DNA from: Thalassobius sp965218685
Lineage (GTDB): Bacteria; Pseudomonadota; Alphaproteobacteria; Rhodobacterales; Rhodobacteraceae
Assembly (NCBI RefSeq): GCF_965218685.1
Contig: NZ_OZ244657.1
Coordinates: 1,860,001 to 1,924,000, forward strand
DNA length: 64,000 nt
Direction of reading: 5' to 3'
The position numbers and the translations under genes are program-made. Positions 1 to 7,891 of this stretch are shown here, piece after piece (position 1 is the first letter of the stretch; each line of letters opens with the position of its first letter). The notes under the pieces were generated by a model. The model was given only the letters and a program-made list of their open reading frames with translations, was not told the origin of the DNA and did no database searches.

Positions 1-788
1 AACGACGGATTGCCTTGCCGCTTAAGCGCCTAGAGGAAGCTGTGGGTCGCATGTCCAATCCGGCTGACGCCTATGACAGCGAGATCGACCGCCCGCGGGA
101 AATCGCCGCCGTGTCCCGCGCGCTGACGGACATGTCGAAGCGGCTACAGGCGGCAGAGGCCGACCGGGCGCTGATGCTGGCCGGGGTCAGTCACGACCTG
201 CGCACACCGCTCACCAAGCTGCGGCTGACCTTGGCGATGCTGAAGAATGCCGATGCCGATCTCGTCACCGGGGCGGAGCGAAACGTTATTCGCATCGAAG
301 ACATGCTCGGCCAGTTCCTCGAATTCGCCCGCGGGTTTGAGACCGAAGAGACACGGGCGGTTCCGCTGCGGTCGCTTTTGCAGCAGGCCGTCGAGGCCAG
401 CGCCGAGCCCACGGCCGTCGTGCTCGACGCGCCATCGGACGTGGTGATCCGGGTGAAGGAGGCAGCCCTTCTTCGCGCCCTCGACAACCTTTTGAGCAAT
501 GCGCTCAGATACGGCAAGCCGCCCGTTGTGCTCGGAGCCCGGATCAGCAACGCCGGGTTCACGATCGACGTACGGGATGCCGGGCCCGGCATCTCCCCGG
601 AAATGGTGAGCGAACTGCTGCGCCCCTTCACCCGCGGGAATGTCGCGCGCGCCGGAGAGGGAACAGGCCTTGGCCTGGCCATCGTTGAACAGGTCGCCAG
701 GGTCCATGGCGGAGACGTCACGTTCGAACAGACCGCCGAGATGTTCACCGCCCGCCTTCACCTTCCGCAAGCGGCCGAAGCTTCTTGA
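1..788 (+). CDS. Sensor histidine kinase, EnvZ-like, 5' end outside the window
   Basis: C-terminal part of a membrane sensor kinase. The frame is open from the first bases, so the sensor and transmembrane part lie upstream. What is present: the end of a HAMP-like linker, a HisKA dimerisation/phosphoacceptor helix with GVSHDLRTPLTKLRL (the His is the phosphorylation site), then a HATPase domain with N box LDNLLSNALRYG, G1 box DAGPGISPE and G2 box GTGLGLAIVEQ. It ends in LHLPQAAEAS. The layout matches EnvZ/OmpR-family kinases. The cognate response regulator is probably just upstream and unseen. The stimulus cannot be inferred. Confidence 0.9.
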   Translation, partial: RRIALPLKRLEEAVGRMSNPADAYDSEIDRPREIAAVSRALTDMSKRLQAAEADRALMLAGVSHDLRTPLTKLRLTLAMLKNADADLVTGAERNVIRIEDMLGQFLEFARGFETEETRAVPLRSLLQQAVEASAEPTAVVLDAPSDVVIRVKEAALLRALDNLLSNALRYGKPPVVLGARISNAGFTIDVRDAGPGISPEMVSELLRPFTRGNVARAGEGTGLGLAIVEQVARVHGGDVTFEQTAEMFTARLHLPQAAEAS

Positions 789-1164
789 GAGTAGGCCGCC
801 TGAAGCTCTTGAACTGCTTGGCATGTCCCTTGATGTACGAATGCAATATCTGGCACCGGAATAGATGGTCCCGTAAAGGGTTGCGACGCTCCGTTGAGCC
901 CGCAATCGAAAAGCCGCCTTTTGCGCCTCTGACATGATGCCCTGTAAAGACCTGATTAAATGACGGGTTTAGCGACATTGGCTTCAATGCAGCAAAGTAG
1001 TTGCGGCAAGAGCGAACCGATGCCGCATCAGCAATAGCCGCGAAGGCAAATGTTGGGTTTGAGCCCAAACTTCCGGCTTTCTGTAGCGCTGAGAATGTCG
1101 GCTTTTCTGTTATCCAATGAAACTTCCGCTTCATCCCATTCTGCGGCTTTGTTAAGCTTCTGAT
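789..1164. other. Intergenic, no gene recognised
   Basis: About 375 bp between the kinase and the SulP gene. Both strands carry open frames, but none has a recognisable protein, a ribosome binding site or family resemblance. A small hairpin (TTGGG/CCCAA) lies near 1050-1067. I see no promoter good enough to name. Confidence 0.4.
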
Positions 1165-2427
1165 ATGAAGCCGAAAATCCTGACAACACTTCAAACTTAT
1201 AACGGACTGATTTTCCGTGCAGATATCCTGGCCGGGATGTCAGTGGCAATGGTCGCGCTCCCTCTCAGCTTGGCAATTGCCATCGCGTCCGGAGCGTCCC
1301 CTGCGCAAGGTCTCGTCACGGCAATCGTCGCGGGTTTCATGATCTCGCTTCTGGGAGGCAGTAAGGTCCAGATCGGTGGACCGACTGGTGCCTTTATCGT
1401 CGTCGTCTACGGCGTTATTGCCGAACACGGATATAACGGGCTGGTTTTGGCGACGTTCATGGCAGGGGTGATCCTGCTGATCGGGGGATTCCTGCGGGCT
1501 GGTCGGCTAATGCGCTTTGTTCCGGAACCCGTCATCAACGGCTTTACCATCGGTATAGCGGTCATCATCGCAACCAGCCAGCTTAAGGACCTTCTCGGCC
1601 TTTCCGTTGACACCGTGCCAGCCGAGTTCTTTGGGAAGGTAGACGCCCTATGGGGTGCGCGAGACAGCATCAATTTCGCGGCACTTTCCATTGGGATCGT
1701 CACGATGATCCTGATCGTCTCATTTCGCAGGCTCGCGCCCAAGTTGCCGGGCCTGATCGTTGCCGTCGCCGTGACTTCTGCCGTTGTTGCAGTGATGGCG
1801 CTGTCCGTGGACACGATCCATTCCCGGTTCGGCGATCTGCCAAACAGCCTTCCGCTTCCTACCTTGCCAGAGGTCAGTCTGGAGAGGGTGTCTGAGTTGC
1901 TGCCAAGCGCCTTCGTCATCGCCTTTCTGGCGGGGATTGAGTCCCTCCTGTCTGCAATGGTGGCGGACAGAATGATACAGGGACATCACAGGCCGAACGC
2001 CGAGTTGCTCGCACAAGGGGCCGCGAATATCGGATCATCTCTTTTTGGCGGTCTGCCCGCGACCGGCGCGATTGCCCGAACAGCAACGAATGTTCGCGCG
2101 GGCGGCAAGACCCCCGTCGCAGGTCTCGTCCACGCTGTGACGATCCTGGTCGTCATGCTGATCGCCGCACCTCTTGCAGGGTTTTTAGCGATGCCGGCAC
2201 TGGCTGGGTTGCTCATCCTGACGGCTTGGAACATGAGCGAGCCGCATCGATGGGTGAGCTATCTGAAAGAGCGGCGTTCCGACCAATTTCTTCTTGTCCT
2301 CACGCTTGTCCTCACGGTTGTAGCTGATCTGACAGTTGCCATCGGCGTGGGCGTCGCGGTTGGCCTGGCACTGCGCTTGCAGCGGCGCGACGTCCCCCCC
2401 TCGGATTGGGACGTTCCCAGTAGGTGA
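1165..2427 (+). CDS. SulP-family anion transporter lacking the STAS domain
   Basis: Inner-membrane transporter of the SulP/SLC26 family (sulfate, bicarbonate or other anions). The N-terminus shows the family signature DILAGMSVAMVALPLSLAIAIASG followed by GLVTAIVAGFMISLLGGSKVQIGGPTGAF, then repeated hydrophobic helices to about residue 400. The protein ends at residue 420 just after the last helix, whereas many SulP proteins continue with a cytoplasmic STAS domain of 100-150 residues. None of the frames after the stop resembles STAS, so this looks like a short form rather than a simple frameshift. The ATG has no strong Shine-Dalgarno. Substrate unknown. Confidence 0.85.
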   Translation: MKPKILTTLQTYNGLIFRADILAGMSVAMVALPLSLAIAIASGASPAQGLVTAIVAGFMISLLGGSKVQIGGPTGAFIVVVYGVIAEHGYNGLVLATFMAGVILLIGGFLRAGRLMRFVPEPVINGFTIGIAVIIATSQLKDLLGLSVDTVPAEFFGKVDALWGARDSINFAALSIGIVTMILIVSFRRLAPKLPGLIVAVAVTSAVVAVMALSVDTIHSRFGDLPNSLPLPTLPEVSLERVSELLPSAFVIAFLAGIESLLSAMVADRMIQGHHRPNAELLAQGAANIGSSLFGGLPATGAIARTATNVRAGGKTPVAGLVHAVTILVVMLIAAPLAGFLAMPALAGLLILTAWNMSEPHRWVSYLKERRSDQFLLVLTLVLTVVADLTVAIGVGVAVGLALRLQRRDVPPSDWDVPSR

Positions 2428-2926
2428 AGGGGTTCTTTTGGTAAAGCGGTCGCGCTCGCAATCGCAGCGAAAGGGAGCGTTGTCCCGCATAGCGGCCGTC
2501 CATTTACGTAAATGCTGCAAGCGTCTGCCAATGTTTGCTTAGGAGAAGTTGCGCCGCAGCAACCGAACCTACGACGAATGTCCGCGAAGGTGAAGGTTTT
2601 CTGATGCGGGTCGCGGCGTAAGGTTGGCGCCTTGGCGGGCGGACGACCCGCGTTGGAAAACCTCCCAAGGACGAAGCCGCGAGGGTCTTGGTGAGACTAT
2701 GGGGAAAGAGCGCCGGCGGTTGATGCGACGGCGATTTCAGCGGGCCGTTTCACGTTTTTCACGGCGGTGGACACGCGGGCTTCCCAGTCCAGCCGCCAAG
2801 CGCTAACCGTCGGACTGTGTGCATGTGCGGTCTGGAACCGCGCTGGTACCTGATCGGCGCAGGTGGCTTGGGCCGGGCCTGCATGGAGCTGCCAGCATGG
2901 GTTTATGATCTTTGCGAGGCGTTCGG
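2428..2926. other. Intergenic between SulP gene and IS91-type transposase
   Basis: About 500 bp. No reading frame is convincing. One end of the IS91-type element probably lies here (transposase stop side), but without flanking or comparative sequence the exact end cannot be placed. Confidence 0.4.
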
Positions 2927-4138
2927 TCATGCGGCCTGCTCCCTTGGTGGCGCGCGCGACATCGGTTTTTGCCCACGACGGAAGATCTCGATGATACGCA
3001 TGGGTCCGCCGCAGCATGGGCAGGGTTCACGCAGCGTAAGAGGGGCAACCTCTGGCTCAAGATCGTGGTTATCCGCCTGTTCCACTGGCTGGACGCAGAG
3101 CAGCGCGCGGATTTTGGTGAGGTTCGCTTTGCGGACACCGCTGGCCAGCAGGCCGTAATGGCGGATGCGATGGAACCCATCGGGCAGGACATGGATCAGG
3201 AAGCGGCGGATGAACTCGGGTGTGGCAAGGCGCATGATCTTCTGGCGATCGCCATTTTTGATGCGATAATCCTTCCAACGGAAAGCTACAGTGTGGGCAT
3301 CCGCGCTGACCAAGCGATGGTTCGAGATCGCTACCCTGTGGGTATAGCGGCTCAGATAGGCAAGCACGGCCTCTGGGCCGCCAAAGGGCGGTTTGGAATA
3401 GACCACCCATTCGGATTTACGGAATGGGGTGAGCCAGGCGGTAAAGGCATCCGGCCGGACCAACCGCTCCAGGTCGCCATAGAAAGCCAGGTCTCCGGCT
3501 TGGTGCAGCGCCATCAGGCCGTCCAGAAAGAGGCGGCGGAACAGGCGGGACAGCACGCGCACATGCAAGAAGAACCCGGGCTTGCTGGCGACCCACCTGG
3601 TGCCGTCCCTCGACAGACCGCCGCCGGGCACGATCATATGGATATGCGGATGGTGTGTCATGGCAGAGCCCCAGGTGTGCAAGACGCTGGTCAGCCCCAC
3701 CTTCGCACCCATGCGTTTGGGGTCGGCGGCAGTGGTCATGACCGTTTCCGCCGACGCTTTGAACAGCAGCGCGTAGACCGCCCTCTTGTTCCAATAGGCG
3801 ATTTGCGCGATCTCGGCGGGCAGCGTGAACACGACGTGGAAATATTCCACGGGAAGCAGGTCCTCGGCGCGGGCCTCAATCCAGTCTCGCGCCGTCGGCC
3901 CCTGACACTTCGGGCAATGGCGGTTCTTGCAACTGTTGTAGGCGATGTGATGGTGGCCGCACTTGGTGCAACCGGCCACATGCCCGCCGAGCGCGTCGGT
4001 CCGGCAGGCTTCTATCGCTGACATCACCTTGAGTTGCGAGAGGCTGACATGCCCGGCATTGGCCTGCCGCCACGCAGGACCATGGGCACGGAAGATGTCA
4101 GCGATCTCTAGCTTTGGCCGGGGCACCCCGACAGCCAA
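2927..4138 (-). CDS. IS91-family HUH transposase
   Basis: 403-residue rolling-circle transposase. An N-terminal zinc-binding region (CTKC...SCKNRHCPKCQG, residues 57-79) is followed by the HUH metal-binding motif HPHIHMIV (163-170) and the two catalytic tyrosines in YLSRYTHRVAISN (Tyr261 and Tyr265), as in IS91/IS801 proteins. The start is a TTG directly after the recombinase stop; GTG four codons later (4126) is an alternative. No frameshift is seen, so the enzyme is probably functional. The + strand frame covering most of this gene is a shadow. Confidence 0.92.
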   Translation of the reverse strand: MAVGVPRPKLEIADIFRAHGPAWRQANAGHVSLSQLKVMSAIEACRTDALGGHVAGCTKCGHHHIAYNSCKNRHCPKCQGPTARDWIEARAEDLLPVEYFHVVFTLPAEIAQIAYWNKRAVYALLFKASAETVMTTAADPKRMGAKVGLTSVLHTWGSAMTHHPHIHMIVPGGGLSRDGTRWVASKPGFFLHVRVLSRLFRRLFLDGLMALHQAGDLAFYGDLERLVRPDAFTAWLTPFRKSEWVVYSKPPFGGPEAVLAYLSRYTHRVAISNHRLVSADAHTVAFRWKDYRIKNGDRQKIMRLATPEFIRRFLIHVLPDGFHRIRHYGLLASGVRKANLTKIRALLCVQPVEQADNHDLEPEVAPLTLREPCPCCGGPMRIIEIFRRGQKPMSRAPPREQAA

Positions 4139-5026
4139 TCACTCCAGACTTCGCTTCACAGTCTGGTCCTGCAGCTTGGCCAGCATCTCGTAGGGGCTGA
4201 CCGTGTCGCGGATCGTTTTGGTGGCGACGTGGGTATATTGCGCCGTCGTGGTGAGCTTGGCGTGACCGAGCAGCACCTGGATCACCCGCACATCCGTGTT
4301 GGCCTCCAACAGATGTGTCGCGAAACTGTGCCTCAGCGTGTGCAGTGTTGCCGGTTTGCTGATGCCAGCCATGTGCTTGGCTGAGGTGAAAGCACGGTTC
4401 AACTGCCTCGGCGAAATCGGGTTGATCTTTGGCTTGCCCGGGAACAGCCAGCCTTCCGGGCGGGCCTCGCGCCACCAATCACGCAACAGATTCAGCAAGC
4501 CCGGGGACAGCATGACCTTGCGATCCTTACGCCCCTTGCCCTGCTCGACATGGATCAGCATCCGGTCGCTGTCGATATCACCGATCTTGAGATTACAGAC
4601 TTCCGCTGCCCTGAGGCCGGCACCGTAAGAAATGCTGAGCGCCGCCCGATACTTCAGCCCTGGCCCGGGTGCCGCCATCAGGATGTCGGACACCTCCTCG
4701 ACGCTGAGAACGATCGGCAACTTCCGCGGTTCGGTGCGGAATTGCATATAGCGCTTCATCTCCTCCCGCCCGCAGGTCATGCCGAAGAAGAACCTGAGCG
4801 CCACGATCCGCGCATTGAAAGTTGACGGCGTGACCCCTGCGTTGGTCATATGAAGCTGATAGGCGCGCAGTTCCTCCGGCGTTGCGGTATCAGGCGAATG
4901 GCCAAGGAATGCGGTGAAGTCTTTGATCGCTCGGATGTGGGCTTTCTGAGCTTTGTCGCCCATGCCACGGATACGCATGTCTTCGACCATCCGCTGACGC
5001 AGCGGGCTTACTCTCTCCTCTGTCAT
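4139..5026 (-). CDS. Tyrosine recombinase of the IS91-type element
   Basis: 295-residue site-specific recombinase (phage integrase/Xer type). It has an N-terminal SAM-like core-binding domain and a catalytic domain containing Arg in GAGLRAAEVCNLKIGD, HTLRHSFATHL, the LLGH motif and the nucleophilic Tyr in TAQYTHVATK. All catalytic residues are present. I place the start at MTEERVSPL (5026), not 18 codons upstream, because AGGAGG lies six bases before that ATG. It is fused end-to-start with the transposase gene and probably assists transposition or resolves intermediates. Confidence 0.9.
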   Translation of the reverse strand: MTEERVSPLRQRMVEDMRIRGMGDKAQKAHIRAIKDFTAFLGHSPDTATPEELRAYQLHMTNAGVTPSTFNARIVALRFFFGMTCGREEMKRYMQFRTEPRKLPIVLSVEEVSDILMAAPGPGLKYRAALSISYGAGLRAAEVCNLKIGDIDSDRMLIHVEQGKGRKDRKVMLSPGLLNLLRDWWREARPEGWLFPGKPKINPISPRQLNRAFTSAKHMAGISKPATLHTLRHSFATHLLEANTDVRVIQVLLGHAKLTTTAQYTHVATKTIRDTVSPYEMLAKLQDQTVKRSLE

Positions 5027-5272
5027 GGAAACCTCCTGTCTAATGATTGAGAAGGCCCCAATCGTCCGGCAGGTCATCAAAATCGCAAAATGCGCACTGA
5101 TTTGGTCAGGTCACCACACCAACCAAAGGCGCCAATGCCGCGGAGCGGCTTAGTCCTTGGGCCGGAAGCGTCCCGCGCACCAGAATCACCTGGGCGAGAA
5201 GCCTTCCGCGCCGCCGCATGACCGCTCCGAGCCCAAAGTGTCAGATGCTGCGCGCTGCACGAATGTCTGAAT

Positions 5273-5860
5273 TCAGCGTCGTAGCCTGTCCAGATAGTCG
5301 CGTGCCTGCTTTGCGGCGTTCTGAATGCGCCCGGGATCAGTATTCGCGCGGATGAGCACGAAGAGCCCCAAGACATTGGTACACAAGAATTCCGAAAGCG
5401 CGACTGTGTCTACGTCTGTGTGTAGCTGTGATTTCGCTTTGGCGTTATCCAATGCGTTCCTGAACGCCCCGCTCAGCCTGTCGAAGTATTGCTGCACCGC
5501 ATCAGGCTGGTTTCGGCCGCCGAACTCGACCGCAGAGTTGCACAATAGGCATCCAAGTCCCGCAACCGGGCCAGAACCTGCAGCGCCATAAAATTCGAGA
5601 AGCGCCAGAATATCGTCCAGGTCAGCATTAGGCTGCTCCAATGGCCCAAACCGCGTGTCAATTATTTCCTGGTTGTATCGGTCAAGTGCAGCGGTGAAGA
5701 GCCCCTCCTTGTTCCCGTAGCTGGAGTAGAGGTTGTAGCGGCTTGCGCCCGTTTCCCGCACCAGCACTTCCGCAGATGCCCCCGCGAAGCCGTCACGGCG
5801 AAAAACGTGCATCGCGCGATCCAGCAACTCTTCTTCACTCAGGTTTTTTCGTCGTCCCAT
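5273..5860 (-). CDS. TetR-family transcriptional repressor
   Basis: 195-residue regulator. N-terminal helix-turn-helix residues about 10-55 (AMHVFRRDGFAGASAEVLVRETGASRYNLYSSYGNKEGLFTAAL) are typical of TetR/AcrR proteins. The C-terminal ligand domain contains two neighbouring cysteines (GLGCLLCNSAVEF), a pattern seen in the TetR C-terminal family that includes NemR/ComR-like regulators. The ATG at 5860 is preferred; a TTG at 5872 would add four residues. It is divergent from a small DUF1330-like gene, and a palindrome lies between them, so it probably represses that gene and itself. Inducer unknown; an electrophile is possible because of the cysteines. Confidence 0.88.
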   Translation of the reverse strand: MGRRKNLSEEELLDRAMHVFRRDGFAGASAEVLVRETGASRYNLYSSYGNKEGLFTAALDRYNQEIIDTRFGPLEQPNADLDDILALLEFYGAAGSGPVAGLGCLLCNSAVEFGGRNQPDAVQQYFDRLSGAFRNALDNAKAKSQLHTDVDTVALSEFLCTNVLGLFVLIRANTDPGRIQNAAKQARDYLDRLRR

Positions 5861-5895
5861 CAAGATTCTCAATTGACACCATTAATGCTTATATA

Positions 5896-5917
5896 TATCA
5901 GAACAATCATTCTGATA
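5896..5917. promoter_or_regulatory. Palindromic operator for the TetR regulator
   Basis: Perfect 8-bp inverted repeat TATCAGAA / TTCTGATA with a 6-bp spacer, in the 70-bp gap between the divergent TetR and DUF1330-like genes. It overlaps the region where both promoters must lie and ends a few bases before the AAAGGAG ribosome site of the downstream gene. Position and symmetry are what is expected of a TetR dimer operator. Confidence 0.7.
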
Positions 5918-5930
5918 AAGGAGAAAAACC

Positions 5931-6224
5931 ATGTCAGCCACGCTTGTTGTCACCGGCACACCCAATCCTTCCGAAATGGAAGCCGTTCAATTGTATCTAA
6001 AAGGCGTCATGCCTCTGCTGATGGGAGCGGGCGGCGCATTGGTCAAACGTCTCAAGGTCACGAAGGTTGCGAGCGGTCGCCCTAGCGGGATGGTCCTCGT
6101 CATGGATTTTCCGAGCGAACAAGCCGTTGAAGACCTGTTCGCTTCAGACGCCTACCAAGCGTTGATCGAGACCCGTGACAAAGGGTTTTCGGAAATGAAT
6201 ATGCTAATCGCAGGCGAAATGTAG
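5931..6224 (+). CDS. DUF1330-like small protein (dimeric alpha-beta barrel)
   Basis: 97-residue cytoplasmic protein, MSATLVVTGTPNPSEMEAVQ..., with the beta-alpha-beta pattern and the EQAVEDLFASDAYQALIETRDKGF segment of DUF1330/YciI-like ferredoxin-fold proteins. A good ribosome site (AAAGGAG) lies seven bases before the ATG. Under the control of the divergent TetR gene by position. The biochemical role of the family is largely unknown; some members act in stress or detoxification. Followed after 21 bp by a TfoX-like gene, probably in the same transcript. Confidence 0.75.
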   Translation: MSATLVVTGTPNPSEMEAVQLYLKGVMPLLMGAGGALVKRLKVTKVASGRPSGMVLVMDFPSEQAVEDLFASDAYQALIETRDKGFSEMNMLIAGEM

Positions 6225-6245
6225 ATCGCTTCAAGGAGGTTGGAA

Positions 6246-6569
6246 ATGCCTGACGGCAAGGAGTTCAAAGCCTTCGTGCTGGACCAACTCGCGGATTTGG
6301 GCGCGTTTGAAACCAAGGCAATGTTCGGCGGCACTGCACTCCTAGTCGAAGGCAAGGCCTTTGCCAAGGTCAAGCACGGCGTGCTCTGGCTGAAGGCCGA
6401 CGATGCGAACCGGGCTGACTTTCTGAAAAAGGGCATGCCGCAATACACCTACGGCAAAGACAACGCGAGGACGCTGAAATTCTTCAAGGCACCACCTGAG
6501 GTGCTGGAAGATACCGAGGCACTTGTTGTCTGGGCATCGAAGTCTATTGACGCAGCTTTGAACGGTTAG
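6246..6569 (+). CDS. TfoX N-terminal-domain protein
   Basis: 107-residue protein with the TfoX/Sxy N-terminal fold: VLDQLADLGAFETKAMFGGTALLVEGKAFAKV...LWLKADDANRADF...PQYTYGKDNARTLKFFKAPPEVLED. The start is the ATG at 6246, preceded by AGGAGG; the TTG two codons before is less likely. Only the N-terminal domain is present; the C-terminal helix-hairpin-helix domain of full-length TfoX is absent, as in many stand-alone alphaproteobacterial homologues. A role in competence should not be assumed. Probably co-transcribed with the gene before it. Confidence 0.82.
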   Translation: MPDGKEFKAFVLDQLADLGAFETKAMFGGTALLVEGKAFAKVKHGVLWLKADDANRADFLKKGMPQYTYGKDNARTLKFFKAPPEVLEDTEALVVWASKSIDAALNG

Positions 6570-6935
6570 GCCCAAGAGAAGGACAAAGCTCAAATGCAGC
6601 CATTCAACACGGTTGCACGAAAGACGGCTTTGTCCCGCGTTCCTGACCTCCAAGTATTGACGGTTTTTACTTCTGCAGCGAATGGCCGGAATGTGGGCTA
6701 CGACTGCAGCATCCTGCATGCCCGGCGATGGCTGGTTTGGGCCGAGGTCGACGATCGGCAAATCTGCAAGGAAGCGTGATGGCAATGCCATATGCGAGAA
6801 GGTCTCTTTCGCGCGTGGGTGAGCGGCACGAATACGAATGAACAAAGTGCGCGCTTGATCCGATACCTATTGGGAGAAAATTCGCGAGGCACGCTTAGTA
6901 TTTTCTCATATTTTCAATGCAATATGAGAAAGTAG
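6570..6935. other. Intergenic flank left of the tRNA-Ser element
   Basis: No convincing gene; frames at 6594-6779 and on the minus strand lack ribosome sites and family resemblance. It ends with a hairpin at 6902-6931 and the duplicated tRNA end. Before the element inserted, this sequence was probably the DNA directly downstream of tRNA-Ser. Confidence 0.45.
6902..6931. terminator. Hairpin, likely the original tRNA-Ser terminator
   Basis: Perfect 11-bp stem TTTCTCATATT / AATATGAGAAA with an 8-base loop. Read on the minus strand it begins four bases after the CCA of the duplicated tRNA 3' end at 6936. That is where the terminator of tRNA-Ser would have been before the element separated the gene from its downstream sequence. 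Confidence 0.5.
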
Positions 6936-6949
6936 TGGCGGAGACGAAG
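6936..6949. repeat. att site, left copy (duplicated tRNA-Ser 3' end)
   Basis: TGGCGGAGACGAAG, the complement of the last 14 bases of tRNA-Ser including CCA. Sequence on the left should be host; sequence on the right is element. The core also forms part of a 10-bp inverted repeat, AAAGTAGTGG / CCACTACTTT (6929-6963), ending in a T run. Confidence 0.75.
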
Positions 6950-7020
6950 TCCTCCACTACTTTTTGAATATTCTGCCAAATGTCTGAAAGATATGTATTT
7001 ATTGGGCTGACAAACCAAAA

Positions 7021-7046
7021 AATGTATAGCGTTTTGTATAGCAAAA
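7021..7046. repeat. 26-bp direct repeat, left copy (putative integrase arm site)
   Basis: Identical over 26 bp to 19302-19327. It contains TGTATAGC twice, separated by GTTT. It lies 71 bp inside the left att core. A short tandem repeat at a fixed short distance inside both ends suits arm-type binding sites of a tyrosine integrase. Confidence 0.7.
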
Positions 7047-7101
7047 CCTAGAGCCTCTTCTCCCACACTGTCACCTCCTCACACATGATAACACCGTGGC
7101 T

Positions 7102-7338
7102 TCACTCCCCCAGAAGATCGACCGAGAACTCGGAGACGGAATCTACGCCTGACATTCGAATGTGACCTTGAGCCCTCGTCGCAGCGACATAGAGAGCGTG
7201 CTGCTCTGTGTTCATAACTTCATCCAGCTGAGCTCCATCTCGTGCGGCCAACAACCGCAATTTATCCGGATGTTCCCTGTCGTTGAGCCCATTGATCACT
7301 ATCACACGAATTTCGGCACACTTCGCCAGGCGATGGCT
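7102..7338 (-). pseudogene. C-terminal remnant of a UvrD-like helicase
   Basis: 79 codons in the same frame as vsr, directly behind the vsr stop. The translation has HRLAKCAEIRVIVINGLND, then EQHALYVAATRAQGHIRMSG. This resembles helicase motifs V and VI of UvrD/Rep enzymes (hydrophobic strand with GxND, then LLYVAxTRA). Everything upstream of motif V is missing, there is no ribosome site, and the fragment begins exactly at the vsr stop, which suggests a deletion joint. A helicase of this type was probably once part of the cassette, or the fragment came with a neighbouring element. Not functional. Confidence 0.6.
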
Positions 7339-7803
7339 CTACGCGGAACCTGCCGTGTCTGCATCGGGAAGCTCGATGGTAGTGTTGCCGCAGTGGATCC
7401 AAGACGCTAGGCATGATAGGTTGGCGGCAAGCGTGTTTTTCGCAAGCGCACATTCCCAGACAACCGCTACGCGCCAGCCCTTCTCGAGCAGATCATCCCT
7501 CGCGCGGCTATCGCGCTCGACGTTTCTATCAAACTTCTCCTGCCAAAACTCGCTATTGCTCTTGGGGATCGAAGCGAAACGGCATCCCCGGTGTCGGTGC
7601 CAGTAGCAGCCATGGACGAAAATCGCCACGTGATGTCGTGCTAAGACAATGTCGGGACGACCTGGCAACTTGCGCACATCGAGGCGGAAGCGGAACCCTT
7701 GCGCATGCAGATATCGGCGGACCAGCAGTTCGGGTTTCGTGTCCCTTCTTTTGTTGGCAGACATCATTCTAGACCTGACATCCGGACTCACGATATCTGC
7801 CAC
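7339..7803 (-). CDS. vsr: Very short patch repair endonuclease Vsr
   Basis: Nicks next to T:G mismatches left by deamination of 5-methylcytosine at Dcm-type sites. The 154-residue product has the family core: DIVSPDVRSRMMSANKRRDTKPE, then GRPDIVLARHHVAIFVHGCYWHRH, then NVERDSRARDDLLEKGWRVAVVWEC. The start is GTG at 7803, with AGGAGG seven bases upstream; this gives the normal Vsr length, and the longer frame to 7902 would overlap the divergent dcm start. Paired head-to-head with the cytosine methyltransferase gene across about 85 bp, so both can share a control region. Appears intact. Confidence 0.92.
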   Translation of the reverse strand: MADIVSPDVRSRMMSANKRRDTKPELLVRRYLHAQGFRFRLDVRKLPGRPDIVLARHHVAIFVHGCYWHRHRGCRFASIPKSNSEFWQEKFDRNVERDSRARDDLLEKGWRVAVVWECALAKNTLAANLSCLASWIHCGNTTIELPDADTAGSA

Positions 7804-7891
7804 GACGACGCCTCCTTTCCCATCTTTCCATTTGCGATTGTATGGTCCAGTATCCTGACAATGAAGAAATCTGTTTTTTCGCTTTGTGATC

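Larger units (their letters stand above)
2927..5026 (-). mobile_element. IS91-type insertion element (recombinase + HUH transposase)
   Basis: Two adjacent minus-strand genes, a tyrosine recombinase followed without a gap by an IS91/Y2 transposase. This pair is common in alphaproteobacterial IS91-family elements. Such elements move by rolling-circle replication, have no terminal inverted repeats and make no target duplication, so the ends (ori/ter) cannot be placed from this sequence alone. The coordinates cover the coding part only; the real element extends into both flanks. Both genes look intact. Confidence 0.75.

Noticed and set aside
2428..2926. STAS-domain fragment after the SulP gene
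   Set aside because: All three + strand frames were read; none has the STAS beta-alpha pattern or its conserved DxSG-type loop.
2912..4021. 369-codon + strand frame opposite the IS91 transposase
   Set aside because: Shadow of the transposase, which has all catalytic motifs on the minus strand.
6594..6779. 61-codon frame after the TfoX-like gene
   Set aside because: No ribosome site, low complexity of conserved features, lies in the flank that held the tRNA downstream sequence.
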